Assembly: GCF_005233835.1 (NCBI RefSeq)
Contig: NZ_SZQA01000017.1
Span: 1 to 64,000 of the forward strand
DNA: 64,000 bases
Source of the DNA: Herbidospora galbida
Lineage (GTDB): Bacteria; Actinomycetota; Actinomycetes; Streptosporangiales; Streptosporangiaceae
Reading direction: 5' to 3'
A model generated the notes under the pieces. The model did not search any database. It saw nothing but the letters and a program-made list of their open reading frames with translations, and had not been told where the DNA came from. Of this stretch, positions 41,579 through 50,534 are shown one piece after another (within the stretch, counting starts at the first letter, position 1; each line of letters starts with the position of its first letter). The position numbers and the translations under genes were made by a program.

Positions 41579-41731
41579 GATGTCACCACCCTTGCTTACT
41601 GCAAATCGACGCTGACCCCGAGAAACTTAACAGCTTCTGCAAGCTTCGTGGGGGGTGAGGCGGACACTCGTACACAGTCGATGCACATCCGTTGCCCAAC
41701 CACCTCGTTTGCGCACAGATACCCTCAGAAG

Positions 41732-44302
41732 GTGGAACCCGAGTATCCGCCGCACTGGGAGGCCGACGTCGTCCTTTCCGACGGCGGTACCGCTCACCTG
41801 CGGCCCATCCGCCCCGATGACGCCGAACTGTTGCGTTCCTTCTACTCCCGCCTCTCCGCCCAGTCGATCTACTTCCGTTTCTTCGGTCCCCGTCCGCGCC
41901 TCTCGGACCGGGAGGTCACCCGCTTCACGACGGTCGACTACAACGACCGGCTCGCTCTGATCGCCACCATCGGAGCCGAGATGGTGGCGGTGGTCCGTTA
42001 CGACCGGGTCAAGCCCGCCGACCACGCCGAGGTGGCCTTCCTCGTCGAAGACGCCCACCAGGGGCGCGGCCTCGCGGCGGTCCTTCTCGAACACCTGCGG
42101 GCCGCCGCCCGGGAACGCGGCATCCGGACCTTCATCGCCGACGTGCTGCCCGCCAACCACCGGATGACCCAGATGTTCCGGCAGGCCGGATACATCGCGC
42201 AGAGCACGTTCGAGGACGGCGTCGTCCGGATGACCCTCGACCTCGCCAGCACCCCCGACTCGCTGGAGGTGGTGACCGGGCGGGAGCACCGCGCCGAGGC
42301 CCGGTCGATCGAGCGGCTGCTCAAGCCCGAGTCGGTCGCGGTAATCGGGGCCAGCCGGGAGCCGGGCGGGATCGGGCAGACCGTGCTGCGCAACCTGCTC
42401 CGGGCCGAGTTCACCGGGCCGGTCTACCCGGTGCACAGAGAGGTGCGGGCGGTCGCGGGCGTGCGGGCGTACAAGAACATGGCCGCGATCGACGGCGAGG
42501 TCGACCTGGCGATCGTGGCCGTCCCGGCCGAGAGCGTGCTGGACGTGGTCGAAGAGTGCGCCCAGAAGGGCGTGAAGGGCCTGGTCGTGGTCTCCAGCGG
42601 GTTCGCCGAGACGGGCGAGGAGGGGCTGCGGCGCGAGCAGGAACTCGTGCGGATCTCCCGTGCCTACGGCATGCGGGTCGTCGGGCCCAACTGCCTCGGC
42701 ATCGCCAACACCGACCGGTCGATCAAGCTCAACGCCACCCTGGCCGGACGGTTGCCCGCGCGCGGGCGCATCGGCTTCTTCAGCCAGTCGGGCGCCCTCG
42801 GGACCGCCCTGCTGCACCGCGTCGACCAGCGCGGCCTGGGCATCTCCACCTTCGTCTCCGCCGGGAACCGGGCCGACGTGTCGGGCAACGACCTGCTCCA
42901 GTACTGGGAGGAGGACCCGGCGACCGAGGTCGTCCTCCTCTATCTGGAGTCGATGGGCAACCCGCGCAAGTTCACCCGGCTGGCCCGGCGGATCTCCCGC
43001 ACCAAGCCGATCGTGGCGGTGAAGTCGCAGGCCGCCGAATTCGGGCTGCCCGACAGCGCGGTCTCGACGCTGTTCGAGCAGGCCGGGGTGATCCGGGTCG
43101 ACGACCTCACCCAGCTCTTCGACGTCGCCCAGCTGCTCGCCTGCCAGCCCCTCCCCGAAGGGCCGCGCGTCGGGATCGTGAGCAACTCCGACGCCCTGGC
43201 CCGGCTGGCCGCGCACGCCTGCGTCAGCGCGGGCCTCGCCCCCTCGACCGCCGACCTCGGCGCCCGCGCCGGGGCCGCGGAGTTCGGCGCCGCGCTCTCG
43301 TCGATCCTCTCCGGCGTCGACGCCGCCGTGGTCGTCTACATGCCGCCCGTGCCCGGCCCCGACTCCGAGGTCGCCGCCGAGCTGGTGCGGGTCGCGGGGG
43401 AGAGCGGCAAGCCGGTGCTGGCCACCTTCCGGGGAGAGGCCGGGGTCCCGGCCGCGCTGCGCGCGCCGGGAGAAGGTCCCGCACGGGGTTCGATCCCGTC
43501 CTATCCGGCGCCCGAGGAGGCGGTCAGGGCCCTCGCTCTGGCGGTACGCCATGCGCAGTGGCGCCGGGGCGACGAGGGCACCGTCCCCGAACTCGGCGGG
43601 ATCGACGTGGTCGCCGCGCGCGAGATCGTCTGCCGGGCCGCCGAGGAGCCGGTCGAGATCGACGCCACCGAGCTGCTGCGGGCCTACGGCGTCGAGGTCT
43701 GGCCGTCGGAGACCGTGACCTCGACCGAGGAGGCGGTCGCGGCGGCCGGGCGCCTGGGTTTTCCCGTGGTGGTCAAGTGGGACGGCACCGGTCGCGCCGG
43801 GACGGTCCGCCTGGCGCTGCCCGACGAGGGCGCGGTCGCCAGGGCGTACACGGACCTGGAGAAGGTGTTCGGGCCCCGGCTGGCGGTCCAGCGGATGGCG
43901 CCGCAGCCGGCCGTGCCGACGGTGATCACCTCGGTGCAGGACCGGGACTTCGGGGCCGTGGTGTCGTTCGGCCTGGGGGAGATCGCCGCCCGGCTGCTCG
44001 GCGACGACGCCTACCGGCTCGCTCCGCTGACGGCTGAAGACGCCGCCGGGCTGGTCCGGGCCCCCAAGGCCGCGCCGCTGCTGTTCGGCGCGCACGGCTA
44101 TCCGCCCGTGGCGGTGGGCGATCTGGAGGAGGTGCTGTGCCGGATCGGGCGGCTGGCCGACGCGCATCCGCAGGTCGCGGCGCTGCGGCTGGACCCCGTC
44201 TTGGTGGGTGAGAACGGCGTCCACGTATTGGGCGCACGGGCGGTGCTGAAGGCCGTCACCGGGCCCCGGCCGGACGTGGGTCCGCGAAGATTGCCATCCT
44301 GA
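41732..44302 (+). CDS. GNAT / NDP-forming acyl-CoA synthetase fusion (Pat-type protein acetyltransferase)
   Basis: About 856 residues from GTG 41732 (ATG 41681 would add 17). An N-terminal GNAT domain ('AFLVEDAHQGRGLAAVLLEHLRAAARERG') is followed by CoA-binding, succinyl-CoA-ligase-like and ATP-grasp domains. This order, acetyltransferase first, matches PatA of Streptomyces lividans, which acetylates acyl-CoA synthetases and so switches them off. The catalytic His motif of active NDP-forming synthetases (SHTG) is missing: 'VAVKSQAAEFGLPDSAVSTLF' runs directly across that place. That suggests a sensor, not an enzyme, for the synthetase part. It is divergent from pfkB. Confidence 0.93.
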   Translation: MEPEYPPHWEADVVLSDGGTAHLRPIRPDDAELLRSFYSRLSAQSIYFRFFGPRPRLSDREVTRFTTVDYNDRLALIATIGAEMVAVVRYDRVKPADHAEVAFLVEDAHQGRGLAAVLLEHLRAAARERGIRTFIADVLPANHRMTQMFRQAGYIAQSTFEDGVVRMTLDLASTPDSLEVVTGREHRAEARSIERLLKPESVAVIGASREPGGIGQTVLRNLLRAEFTGPVYPVHREVRAVAGVRAYKNMAAIDGEVDLAIVAVPAESVLDVVEECAQKGVKGLVVVSSGFAETGEEGLRREQELVRISRAYGMRVVGPNCLGIANTDRSIKLNATLAGRLPARGRIGFFSQSGALGTALLHRVDQRGLGISTFVSAGNRADVSGNDLLQYWEEDPATEVVLLYLESMGNPRKFTRLARRISRTKPIVAVKSQAAEFGLPDSAVSTLFEQAGVIRVDDLTQLFDVAQLLACQPLPEGPRVGIVSNSDALARLAAHACVSAGLAPSTADLGARAGAAEFGAALSSILSGVDAAVVVYMPPVPGPDSEVAAELVRVAGESGKPVLATFRGEAGVPAALRAPGEGPARGSIPSYPAPEEAVRALALAVRHAQWRRGDEGTVPELGGIDVVAAREIVCRAAEEPVEIDATELLRAYGVEVWPSETVTSTEEAVAAAGRLGFPVVVKWDGTGRAGTVRLALPDEGAVARAYTDLEKVFGPRLAVQRMAPQPAVPTVITSVQDRDFGAVVSFGLGEIAARLLGDDAYRLAPLTAEDAAGLVRAPKAAPLLFGAHGYPPVAVGDLEEVLCRIGRLADAHPQVAALRLDPVLVGENGVHVLGARAVLKAVTGPRPDVGPRRLPS

Positions 44303-44345
44303 CAGCCCGGTGAAATCAGGGTGCTTGACAGGGCAGGATGGTCCC

Positions 44346-44930
44346 ATGAGGGATACCCGAGTCTCGGCTGCAGGTCTGCGCGAGGCCATCGACCGAAGTG
44401 GCTACTACCCCGACCTGGTCGCCGACGCCGTCGATTCCGCCCTGGGCAAGGAGAGCGTCAGCGCCTACGTCGTCCATCATGAGGCCACGTTCGACCCGGC
44501 CATGGAAGTCCGCCGGCACGTCACGGTCCTGGTGCTGTCGCCCACCCGGCTGCTCGTCTGCCACACCGACGAGCACCCGCCCGCAGAGGGAAACCCCGCC
44601 TCCCACGCGTCGACGACCACCGAGGCGGTCCGGCTGAGCCGGGTCCAGTCCGTCGCGCTCACCCGCCTGGTGCCCGACCCGGCGTCCTACTCGCCCGGCG
44701 TCGCCCCCAGCGAGGTCACGCTCACCATCGGCTGGGGCGCCATCTCCCACGTCGACCTCGAACCCGCCACCTGCGGCGACGAGAACTGCGAGGCCGACCA
44801 CGGCTACACCGGCTCGATCACCGCCGACGACCTCCAGCTCCGCGTCAGCGAGGCGGCCGACGGCCCCGAGGCCGTGCGCCACGTGCTGGCCTTCGCCCGC
44901 GCCCTGTCGGAGGCGACGGCGCGCACGTGA
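44346..44930 (+). CDS. DUF5998 family protein
   Basis: A 194-residue soluble protein from ATG 44346, preceded by AGGATGG. 'MRDTRVSAAGLREAIDRSGYYPDLVADAVDSALG', 'HHEATFDPAMEVRRHVTVLVLSPTRLLVCHTDEHP' and 'IGWGAISHVDLEPATCGDENCEADHGYTG' match the actinobacterial DUF5998 proteins; two cysteines sit near 'CGDENCEADH'. It probably has a PH-like beta-sandwich fold; function unknown. It overlaps the following phosphodiesterase gene (GTGA) and continues the pat-like gene's strand, so the run to 47.8 kb is probably one transcription unit. Confidence 0.87.
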   Translation: MRDTRVSAAGLREAIDRSGYYPDLVADAVDSALGKESVSAYVVHHEATFDPAMEVRRHVTVLVLSPTRLLVCHTDEHPPAEGNPASHASTTTEAVRLSRVQSVALTRLVPDPASYSPGVAPSEVTLTIGWGAISHVDLEPATCGDENCEADHGYTGSITADDLQLRVSEAADGPEAVRHVLAFARALSEATART

Positions 44931-46015
44931 TGGCCACCCTCGCCGACATCGCCGGTTCCGTCCACGCCACCTTCGACGGAACCGGCGGCGGCACGCTGGG
45001 GCTCGACCCGGCCGAGAAGGTGTGCCTGTTCATCGTCGACGGCATGGGCGCCGACCTGCTCGCCGCCCACCCGTCCCGCGCGCCGTTCCTCGCTTCGGCG
45101 CTCTCCCGGGTGCTCACGGCCGGCCTGCCGTCGTCGACCCCGACCAGCCTGGCGACCATCGGGACCGGCGTGCTGTCCGGCAACCACGGCATGCTCGGCA
45201 TCACCGTCGCGGTGCCCGGCGAGAACCGGCTGCTCAACTGCCTGCGCTGGCAGACCGACGGCCCGCCCGTCGACCCGGTGACCTGGCAGCCCGTCGACAC
45301 CGTGTTCCAGCGGCTGGCCCGATTCGACGTCGCCTCCTCCTACGTCGCGCCCGCCGCCTTCGACGGCACCGGCCTCACCGAGGCGGTCTACCGGGGCGTC
45401 CGCTACGTGCCGGCCGACACCCTCGACGAACGGGTCGCGGGCGTCCACGCCGCCCTGCGCGCGTCCCGCAAAGCCTATGTGACCTGCTATTACGGCGAGC
45501 TCGACGCGATGGGCCACATGACCGGCTGGGGCTCGCCCGAATGGCTCGACCAGCTGTCGGTCGTCGACGGCCTGGCCGAACGGCTCGCCGCGGCGCTGCC
45601 GCCCGGCGGGGTCCTCTACGTCACCGCCGACCACGGCATGATCAACGCCACCGACAAGGTCGACCTCGACCGCCACCCCGAGCTGACCGAGGGCGTCGCC
45701 CTGGTCGGCGGCGAGGCCCGGCTGCGCCACCTCTACACGGTCCCCGGGGCCGCCGGCGCGGTCCTGCAGACCTGGCGCTCGGTGCTCGGCGACCGGGCCA
45801 GGGTCGCCACGCGTGAAGAGGCGATCGACGCCGGCTGGTTCGGCCCGGTCGACCCCGCCCTGCTGGGCCGGGTCGGCGACGTCGTCGCCGTGGCCGAGGG
45901 GGAGTGTGTGATCGCGTCGTCCCGGGCAGAGCCGCTGGAGTGGTCGATGACCGGCTATCACGGGTCGGTCACCCCCGCCGAACAGAACGTGCCCTTCTTG
46001 GAGATCCGCCGATGA
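44927..46015 (+). CDS. Alkaline-phosphatase-superfamily nucleotide pyrophosphatase/phosphodiesterase
   Basis: A 362-residue protein of the type I phosphodiesterase/nucleotide pyrophosphatase fold: N-terminal 'VCLFIVDGMGADLLAAHPSRAPFL', then the active-site Thr region 'GLPSSTPTSLATIGTGVLSGNHGMLG' and metal-ligand blocks 'YYGELDAMGHMTGWGS' and 'TADHGMINATDKVDLD'. It binds two metal ions and hydrolyses phosphodiester or nucleotide bonds; it has no signal peptide. GTG 44927 overlaps the DUF5998 stop; ATG 44930 is equally possible. Coupled to the sulfurtransferase by ATGA. Confidence 0.9.
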   Translation: MMATLADIAGSVHATFDGTGGGTLGLDPAEKVCLFIVDGMGADLLAAHPSRAPFLASALSRVLTAGLPSSTPTSLATIGTGVLSGNHGMLGITVAVPGENRLLNCLRWQTDGPPVDPVTWQPVDTVFQRLARFDVASSYVAPAAFDGTGLTEAVYRGVRYVPADTLDERVAGVHAALRASRKAYVTCYYGELDAMGHMTGWGSPEWLDQLSVVDGLAERLAAALPPGGVLYVTADHGMINATDKVDLDRHPELTEGVALVGGEARLRHLYTVPGAAGAVLQTWRSVLGDRARVATREEAIDAGWFGPVDPALLGRVGDVVAVAEGECVIASSRAEPLEWSMTGYHGSVTPAEQNVPFLEIRR

Positions 46016-46818
46016 GCCCACTGATCACCGCCGCCGACCTCGCCGAAGCGCTGGGCGGGGTGACCGTCCTCGACGTGCGCTGGCGTCTCGGCGGCCCGCC
46101 CGGCCCGTCCGAATACGCCCTCGGCCACATCCCCGGCGCGGTCTACTGCGACCTCGACACCGCCCTCGCCGCCCCCGCCGGCTCGGGCGGGCGCCACCCG
46201 CTGCCCTCCGCCGCCGCGTTCGAGGCCTCCATGCGGTCGCTCGGCGTCTCCGGCAACCGCCCGGTCGTCGTGTACGACGACTGGAACGCCCTGGCCGCCG
46301 CCCGCGCGTGGTGGTGCCTGCGCTACTTCGGGCACGGCGACGTACGGGTGCTCGACGGCGGACTGAAGGCGTGGACCGGCGAACTGTCGAAGGACGCCCC
46401 CGACGTGACGCCGGGCGACTTCACCGCCCGCCCCGGCGGCATGCCGCTGATCACCGCCGCCCAGGCCGCGATCCTGGCCGACGACGGCGTTCTCCTCGAC
46501 GCCCGCGCCCCCGAGCGCTACCGGGGCGAGGTCGAGCCGGTCGACCCCGTGGCCGGCCACATCCCCGGCGCGGTCAACGCCCCGACGACCGAGAACCTGG
46601 AGCCCGGCGGCCGCTTCCACCGGCCCGAGTTCCTGCGCGAGCGCTTCAACACCCTCGGCGTCGTCGAGGGTGTTCCGGTGGGCGCCTACTGCGGCAGCGG
46701 CGTGACGGCGGCCCATGAGGTGCTGGCCCTGGAGTCGGCGGGCATCACCGCGTCCCTGTACGCCGGATCGTGGTCCGAATGGATCACCGGCCCGGGCCGT
46801 CCGGTGGAGAGGTCCTGA
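46012..46818 (+). CDS. Sulfurtransferase, two rhodanese domains (thiosulfate/3-mercaptopyruvate type)
   Basis: A 268-residue protein of two rhodanese domains. The first (residues 1-130) is structural; the second carries the active Cys in 'YCGSGVTAAHEVLALESAG'. The CGSGVT loop fits the 3-mercaptopyruvate sulfurtransferase type. It transfers a sulfane sulfur in the cytoplasm. It starts at the ATGA overlap with the phosphodiesterase gene and overlaps the next reading frame at its 3' end by about 40 bp. Confidence 0.93.
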   Translation: MSPLITAADLAEALGGVTVLDVRWRLGGPPGPSEYALGHIPGAVYCDLDTALAAPAGSGGRHPLPSAAAFEASMRSLGVSGNRPVVVYDDWNALAAARAWWCLRYFGHGDVRVLDGGLKAWTGELSKDAPDVTPGDFTARPGGMPLITAAQAAILADDGVLLDARAPERYRGEVEPVDPVAGHIPGAVNAPTTENLEPGGRFHRPEFLRERFNTLGVVEGVPVGAYCGSGVTAAHEVLALESAGITASLYAGSWSEWITGPGRPVERS

Positions 46819-47807
46819 TCGATTCGGCCGTCCCGGTCTCTCGGCGGCGTGGCTGGGCGACCGCGGCGATCTGGCTGATCGTCGCGCTGTTCGGCGTGTG
46901 GGCGGCGCTGCGGCTCGTTCCCGGTGACGTGGCGTTCTGGTGGGTGCAGCTGGTGGCGTTCACCCCTTACGTGGCGTTATCGTCACCGGTCGCGCTTGTC
47001 CTGGCTCTGGCCGCCCGGCGGTGGGCGGCCGGGGGAGCGGCGCTGGCGGTGTGCCTGGTCTTCGCCGCGGTCGTCGTGCCCCGGATGGTCGGCGAGAGCC
47101 CTTCGGGCGGGGGCGGGCCGCGTCTACGCGTGCTGGCGGTGAACCTGCTCGCGGGAGGGGCGCCGGCGGAGGAGGTCGTGCGGCTGGTCCGGGAGCTTCG
47201 GGCCGACGTGGTGGCTTTTCAGGAGCTCTCCCCAGACGCCGTGGAGGCGATGGGGCGGGCGGGCATCGACGCCCTCCTGCCGCACCAGGTGACGGAGGCC
47301 CGGCGCGGGACGCGCGGGTCGGGGATCTACGCCCGCTTCCCGGCCACCCGGGTGGGGCTGCTCGACTTCGGGGGATTCGGGCAGCTCATGGGGCGGCTTG
47401 ACGTTGACGGGGTGACGGTGGACATGGTGTCCGTGCACCCGTGCGCGCCTTATACGGCGGCGCTTCACCAGTGCTGGGGCGAGGGCCTCGCCGCCCTTCC
47501 TCGGCCTGGCGGTTCGGCCAAGCTTCTCATCGGCGATTTCAATGCCACGCTCGACCATGCGAGAGTCCGCGACCTGCTCGACTCCGGGTATCGCGACGCG
47601 GCCGAGGCGACGGGCAACGGCCTGCAGACGACGTGGCCGGCCCTTCCGCGCGACTTCAACGGGCTGCTGCCTATCCCGCCTGTGACCATCGACCACGTGC
47701 TGACCGACAGCCGGACCGCGATCCACGCCTTCTCGGTTCACCTGCTTCCCGACACCGACCACAAGGCGGTCTTCGCGGACGTGGAGCTTCCCGGCCCCGG
47801 GAACTGA
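46779..47807 (+). CDS. Membrane-anchored endonuclease/exonuclease/phosphatase (EEP) family protein
   Basis: About 342 residues; ATG 46779 or GTG 46770 lie inside the preceding gene and no start codon is seen later until residue 60, so the start is uncertain. Three N-terminal hydrophobic segments are followed by the EEP domain: 'LRVLAVNLLAGG', 'ADVVAFQELSPDAVEAM', 'MVSVHPCAP', 'LLIGDFNATLDH' and 'IDHVLTDSR...DHKAVFADVEL'. These are the metal-binding Asn/Glu, the GDFN motif and the final His. Membrane-bound actinobacterial members are unassigned; the active site faces either side. It ends the transcription unit before the 195-bp gap. Confidence 0.85.
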   Translation: MDHRPGPSGGEVLIDSAVPVSRRRGWATAAIWLIVALFGVWAALRLVPGDVAFWWVQLVAFTPYVALSSPVALVLALAARRWAAGGAALAVCLVFAAVVVPRMVGESPSGGGGPRLRVLAVNLLAGGAPAEEVVRLVRELRADVVAFQELSPDAVEAMGRAGIDALLPHQVTEARRGTRGSGIYARFPATRVGLLDFGGFGQLMGRLDVDGVTVDMVSVHPCAPYTAALHQCWGEGLAALPRPGGSAKLLIGDFNATLDHARVRDLLDSGYRDAAEATGNGLQTTWPALPRDFNGLLPIPPVTIDHVLTDSRTAIHAFSVHLLPDTDHKAVFADVELPGPGN

Positions 47808-48001
47808 ACGCACATCGGGTGGCGCACCCGAAGGGACCGGAGCAGGTCAATCCCTGGCACGTCGATGTCTCGCGGGCGGAAAGCCTTTCAGGCCGGCCAC
47901 CTGGGGAGTGCGGGCGTTGGTGGCATAACCGGAAATGTCGGCATGTCGGTTGGCTCCAGACGGCTGTCTTGCGAACTAGAGGACTGCGGGCGGCTGTGGC
48001 G

Positions 48002-50086
48002 TCAACCGGTGCCGAAGCAGGCGAATCCCGGCACGTCGGTGGCCACGGCCGCGCCCGCGAGGGCCTGAGCCGGGGACTGTCCCCGGGCCAGCAACCGGTG
48101 GAACTCCACCATCAGGCGGGCCGCCTCGTCGTCGCGGACCGGCACGATGCCCGCGATCACCGTGCGCGCCCCTCGGTCGAGGAAGGCCCCCGCCAGCCCG
48201 AACGCCGCTCCGTCGGCGGGAGCCGACGCCATCCCGGCGTCACACGAGGACAGCACCACGAGGGGCGGCACCCGCGTCAGGCGGAAGAACTCGTGCACCA
48301 GGAGCGGGCCGTCGTCCAGGAGGATGCTCGACATCATCGGCCGGCGCCCGGAGAAGATGCCGTGGGCGGCGATGTGCACGATGCCCGCCCGTCCGAGAGC
48401 CTCCAGCAGAGCGGCCCGCGTGGCGGGCACCCGCTCTCCCTTCTCGTGGACGCCCACCACCGCCGCCACCTCCTCCTCCGCATGGGCCAGATCGGGCCCG
48501 GCGAGCGCCACCACCGGCACGCCGACCTCCCGGCGGGTGACGGCCAGCGCGGCCGAAGGGGCGACCGACACGGCCCGCCCGCGCAGCGACGGCAGCAGCG
48601 ACCAGGGCAGGGAGTGCAACGCGACCGTGGGGACCACGCTGACGGCTCCCGGCGGCAGCCGGAGCGGCCGGATCAGCGCCTCGTCGAGCGCGGACAGCTC
48701 CCGCAGGAGGCCGGGTGACAGTCCTTCCTCACCTTCCGGACGGGTGTCGCGGAGGTTTCTCCGGCGCAGGTTGTAGCGGATCCGCACCATCGCCTCGGTG
48801 ACGGCCGACAGCGACCCCAGGCCGTGGAGCGTGACCCGGTCGCCGTGGGCGACTACGGCATGGAGGGCGTCCTGGTCGCGTACCAGCTCGACCAGCACCT
48901 CGGGCCGCTCGGCCACCGGCTCCGCACCGCTGACGAGAGCCCGCCACCGCTCCGACCAGAGCAGCACGTCGTCGGCGCTCTCCTGCCTGATGGCCAGTTC
49001 GAGCCCCAGCGTCGCGATCTCCTCGGCCACTCGGGAAACCCGCCAACGCTCATCGGCGAGCCGCCTCACGTGCGGAACGGCACCGAGTGTCGACGTCACG
49101 AAATTTCGGGACATGCGAATGGCTGGGACCGGCGGCGTGGTGGGGTGCCCGCCCGGACGACCTCCCTCCGTGACCTTGGAGACGCCGTCAGACGCCGATG
49201 CGAATCCACCCGAGTCAGGCATCGCGTCATGATGCCGATCGGTCGGCAGAGGCATCGAGGCAGGCTGCGGTGGCTCAGTAGCGCCCCGCACAGCCGCGTC
49301 CCCGGGCGACGTTTCCGAGGCCAGCCGAGACATCTCCCGGAGCGACTCGGCGAACCCCCGCCGGGTCAGTTCGAGCGCCTCGGCGAGCTCGCCGCCCACC
49401 CATCGCCGCAGCGCCTCCGCGTGAAGCCGCGTGGCCACGCACCCCGACCCGTCCCGGACCCGGTCCAGCATCCGCTGCGCGACCACCAGCCCGCCGACCC
49501 CACGACCGCACCGGCGCACGAACGCCGACACCGCGAACAGCCGCAGCTCATCGGCCTCCGACCGCCACCCCGCAGCCTCCAGTTCATCGGCCCCGGCGGC
49601 GCACTCGCCGAGCAACCCCTCTTCGATCCCGCTCTCGGCCGCCTGCGCCGGCCTGCCCAGCCTCAGTCCATCGTCGAGTCCGTTCTCGGTCGTCTGGGCG
49701 AGCCGCGCCCGTAGCAGCACGTCGCGTGCTCTGGTCTCCCACGCCGCCCGTCCCAGTCGCCCGAACTCCGTCAGCGCCGTCGAGGCCGTGTCCTCGGCCC
49801 GCCGTACATCCCCTGTCAGCAACTCGACCGTCGCCAGCAGCAGCCGGGCGTGCGCAGTGGCAGGGCGGGCCGAGGTCAGGTCGGGCAGGGCGAGTTCGAG
49901 GAGCATCCGGGCCTCGCCCGGGAGGCGTGCTCCGACGAGGGCCGAGGCGAACTCGGCTCGGGTGAGGGCCAGGCGCTCCGGGGACTCGTACAGGGAATCC
50001 TCGGCACTCAGATGGACGTCGAACGCCGCCAGGATGTCGGCGCGCCGGGCCGCCGCGAACGGGCCGTAGGACTCAGGCGCGGACAC
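48002..50086 (-). CDS. CHAT-domain (caspase-like) protease with TPR-like N-terminus
   Basis: A 694-residue protein starting at GTG 50086, overlapping the upstream gene by 14 bp. Residues 1-270 are helical repeat-like (LALTRAEFASALVGARLPGEARMLLELALPDL), about 280-345 a Pro/Ser/Gly-rich hinge, and about 430-694 a CHAT peptidase. The catalytic His575 (VHIAAHG) and Cys615 (VVLSSCDAG) are intact. CHAT proteins are cysteine proteases of the caspase/separase group, often activated by ligands or partners through TPRs. Its place in one operon with a sigma factor suggests it acts on the small middle protein or on the sigma factor (inference). Confidence 0.9.
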   Translation of the reverse strand: MSAPESYGPFAAARRADILAAFDVHLSAEDSLYESPERLALTRAEFASALVGARLPGEARMLLELALPDLTSARPATAHARLLLATVELLTGDVRRAEDTASTALTEFGRLGRAAWETRARDVLLRARLAQTTENGLDDGLRLGRPAQAAESGIEEGLLGECAAGADELEAAGWRSEADELRLFAVSAFVRRCGRGVGGLVVAQRMLDRVRDGSGCVATRLHAEALRRWVGGELAEALELTRRGFAESLREMSRLASETSPGDAAVRGATEPPQPASMPLPTDRHHDAMPDSGGFASASDGVSKVTEGGRPGGHPTTPPVPAIRMSRNFVTSTLGAVPHVRRLADERWRVSRVAEEIATLGLELAIRQESADDVLLWSERWRALVSGAEPVAERPEVLVELVRDQDALHAVVAHGDRVTLHGLGSLSAVTEAMVRIRYNLRRRNLRDTRPEGEEGLSPGLLRELSALDEALIRPLRLPPGAVSVVPTVALHSLPWSLLPSLRGRAVSVAPSAALAVTRREVGVPVVALAGPDLAHAEEEVAAVVGVHEKGERVPATRAALLEALGRAGIVHIAAHGIFSGRRPMMSSILLDDGPLLVHEFFRLTRVPPLVVLSSCDAGMASAPADGAAFGLAGAFLDRGARTVIAGIVPVRDDEAARLMVEFHRLLARGQSPAQALAGAAVATDVPGFACFGTG

Positions 50087-50534
50087 GCAGCCAGCGGGTG
50101 ACCACCGGGGGATCGCTCGGGCGGTGGTAGGCCACGCTCACCCAGCCGGGCGGGAGCCCGGCCACGGCGAACTGGCCGTCGGCGGAGGGCACGCGGACCT
50201 TCGTCACGTGCGGGGTGCGGACCTCGACGTAGGCGTCGGGCGCCGGCGGCGGGCTCACCTGGCCGGCGATCTCCAGGCGGCCCTCGGTGATGGTCGTCTC
50301 GACGTCGAGGGTCGTGTCGCCGGCCGCGAACCGGTGCATCTGGGGCTTTCCGCCCGCCCGTGCGCCGGAGGCGGCCGTCAGGTCGGCCGGGGCCGCGACG
50401 ACGCAGCCGGGCAGGCGCATCGCGAGCGCGGCCATCGCGTCGGCCGCCAGCCGGCCGGGAGCGGGGTCGGCCTGGGCCGCCAGGCGCATCGCCGCCAGCA
50501 TGTACGTCTCCAGCGCGGCGTCGTCAGCACTCAA
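50073..50534 (-). CDS. Small protein with carboxypeptidase-regulatory-like beta-sandwich, between sigma and CHAT
   Basis: A 153-residue protein. The TTG at 50534 is preferred as start because GGAGG lies 6 bases upstream; it lies inside the end of the sigma gene. An Ala-rich helical N-terminus ('DDAALETYMLAAMRLAAQADPAPGRLA') precedes a beta-sandwich domain ('TITEGRLEIAGQVSPPPAPDAYVEVRTPHVTKVRVPSADGQFAVAGLPPGWVSVAYH'), like CarboxypepD_reg domains. It could be an anti-sigma factor or a CHAT substrate. There is no membrane segment or secretion signal. No known anti-sigma motif (ZAS zinc site) is present. Confidence 0.72.
   Translation of the reverse strand: MSADDAALETYMLAAMRLAAQADPAPGRLAADAMAALAMRLPGCVVAAPADLTAASGARAGGKPQMHRFAAGDTTLDVETTITEGRLEIAGQVSPPPAPDAYVEVRTPHVTKVRVPSADGQFAVAGLPPGWVSVAYHRPSDPPVVTRWLRVRA

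Noticed and set aside
43480-43505. Second T-arm-like GGTTCGATCCC string
   Set aside because: It lies within the Pat-like gene's coding frame with no acceptor or anticodon arms.
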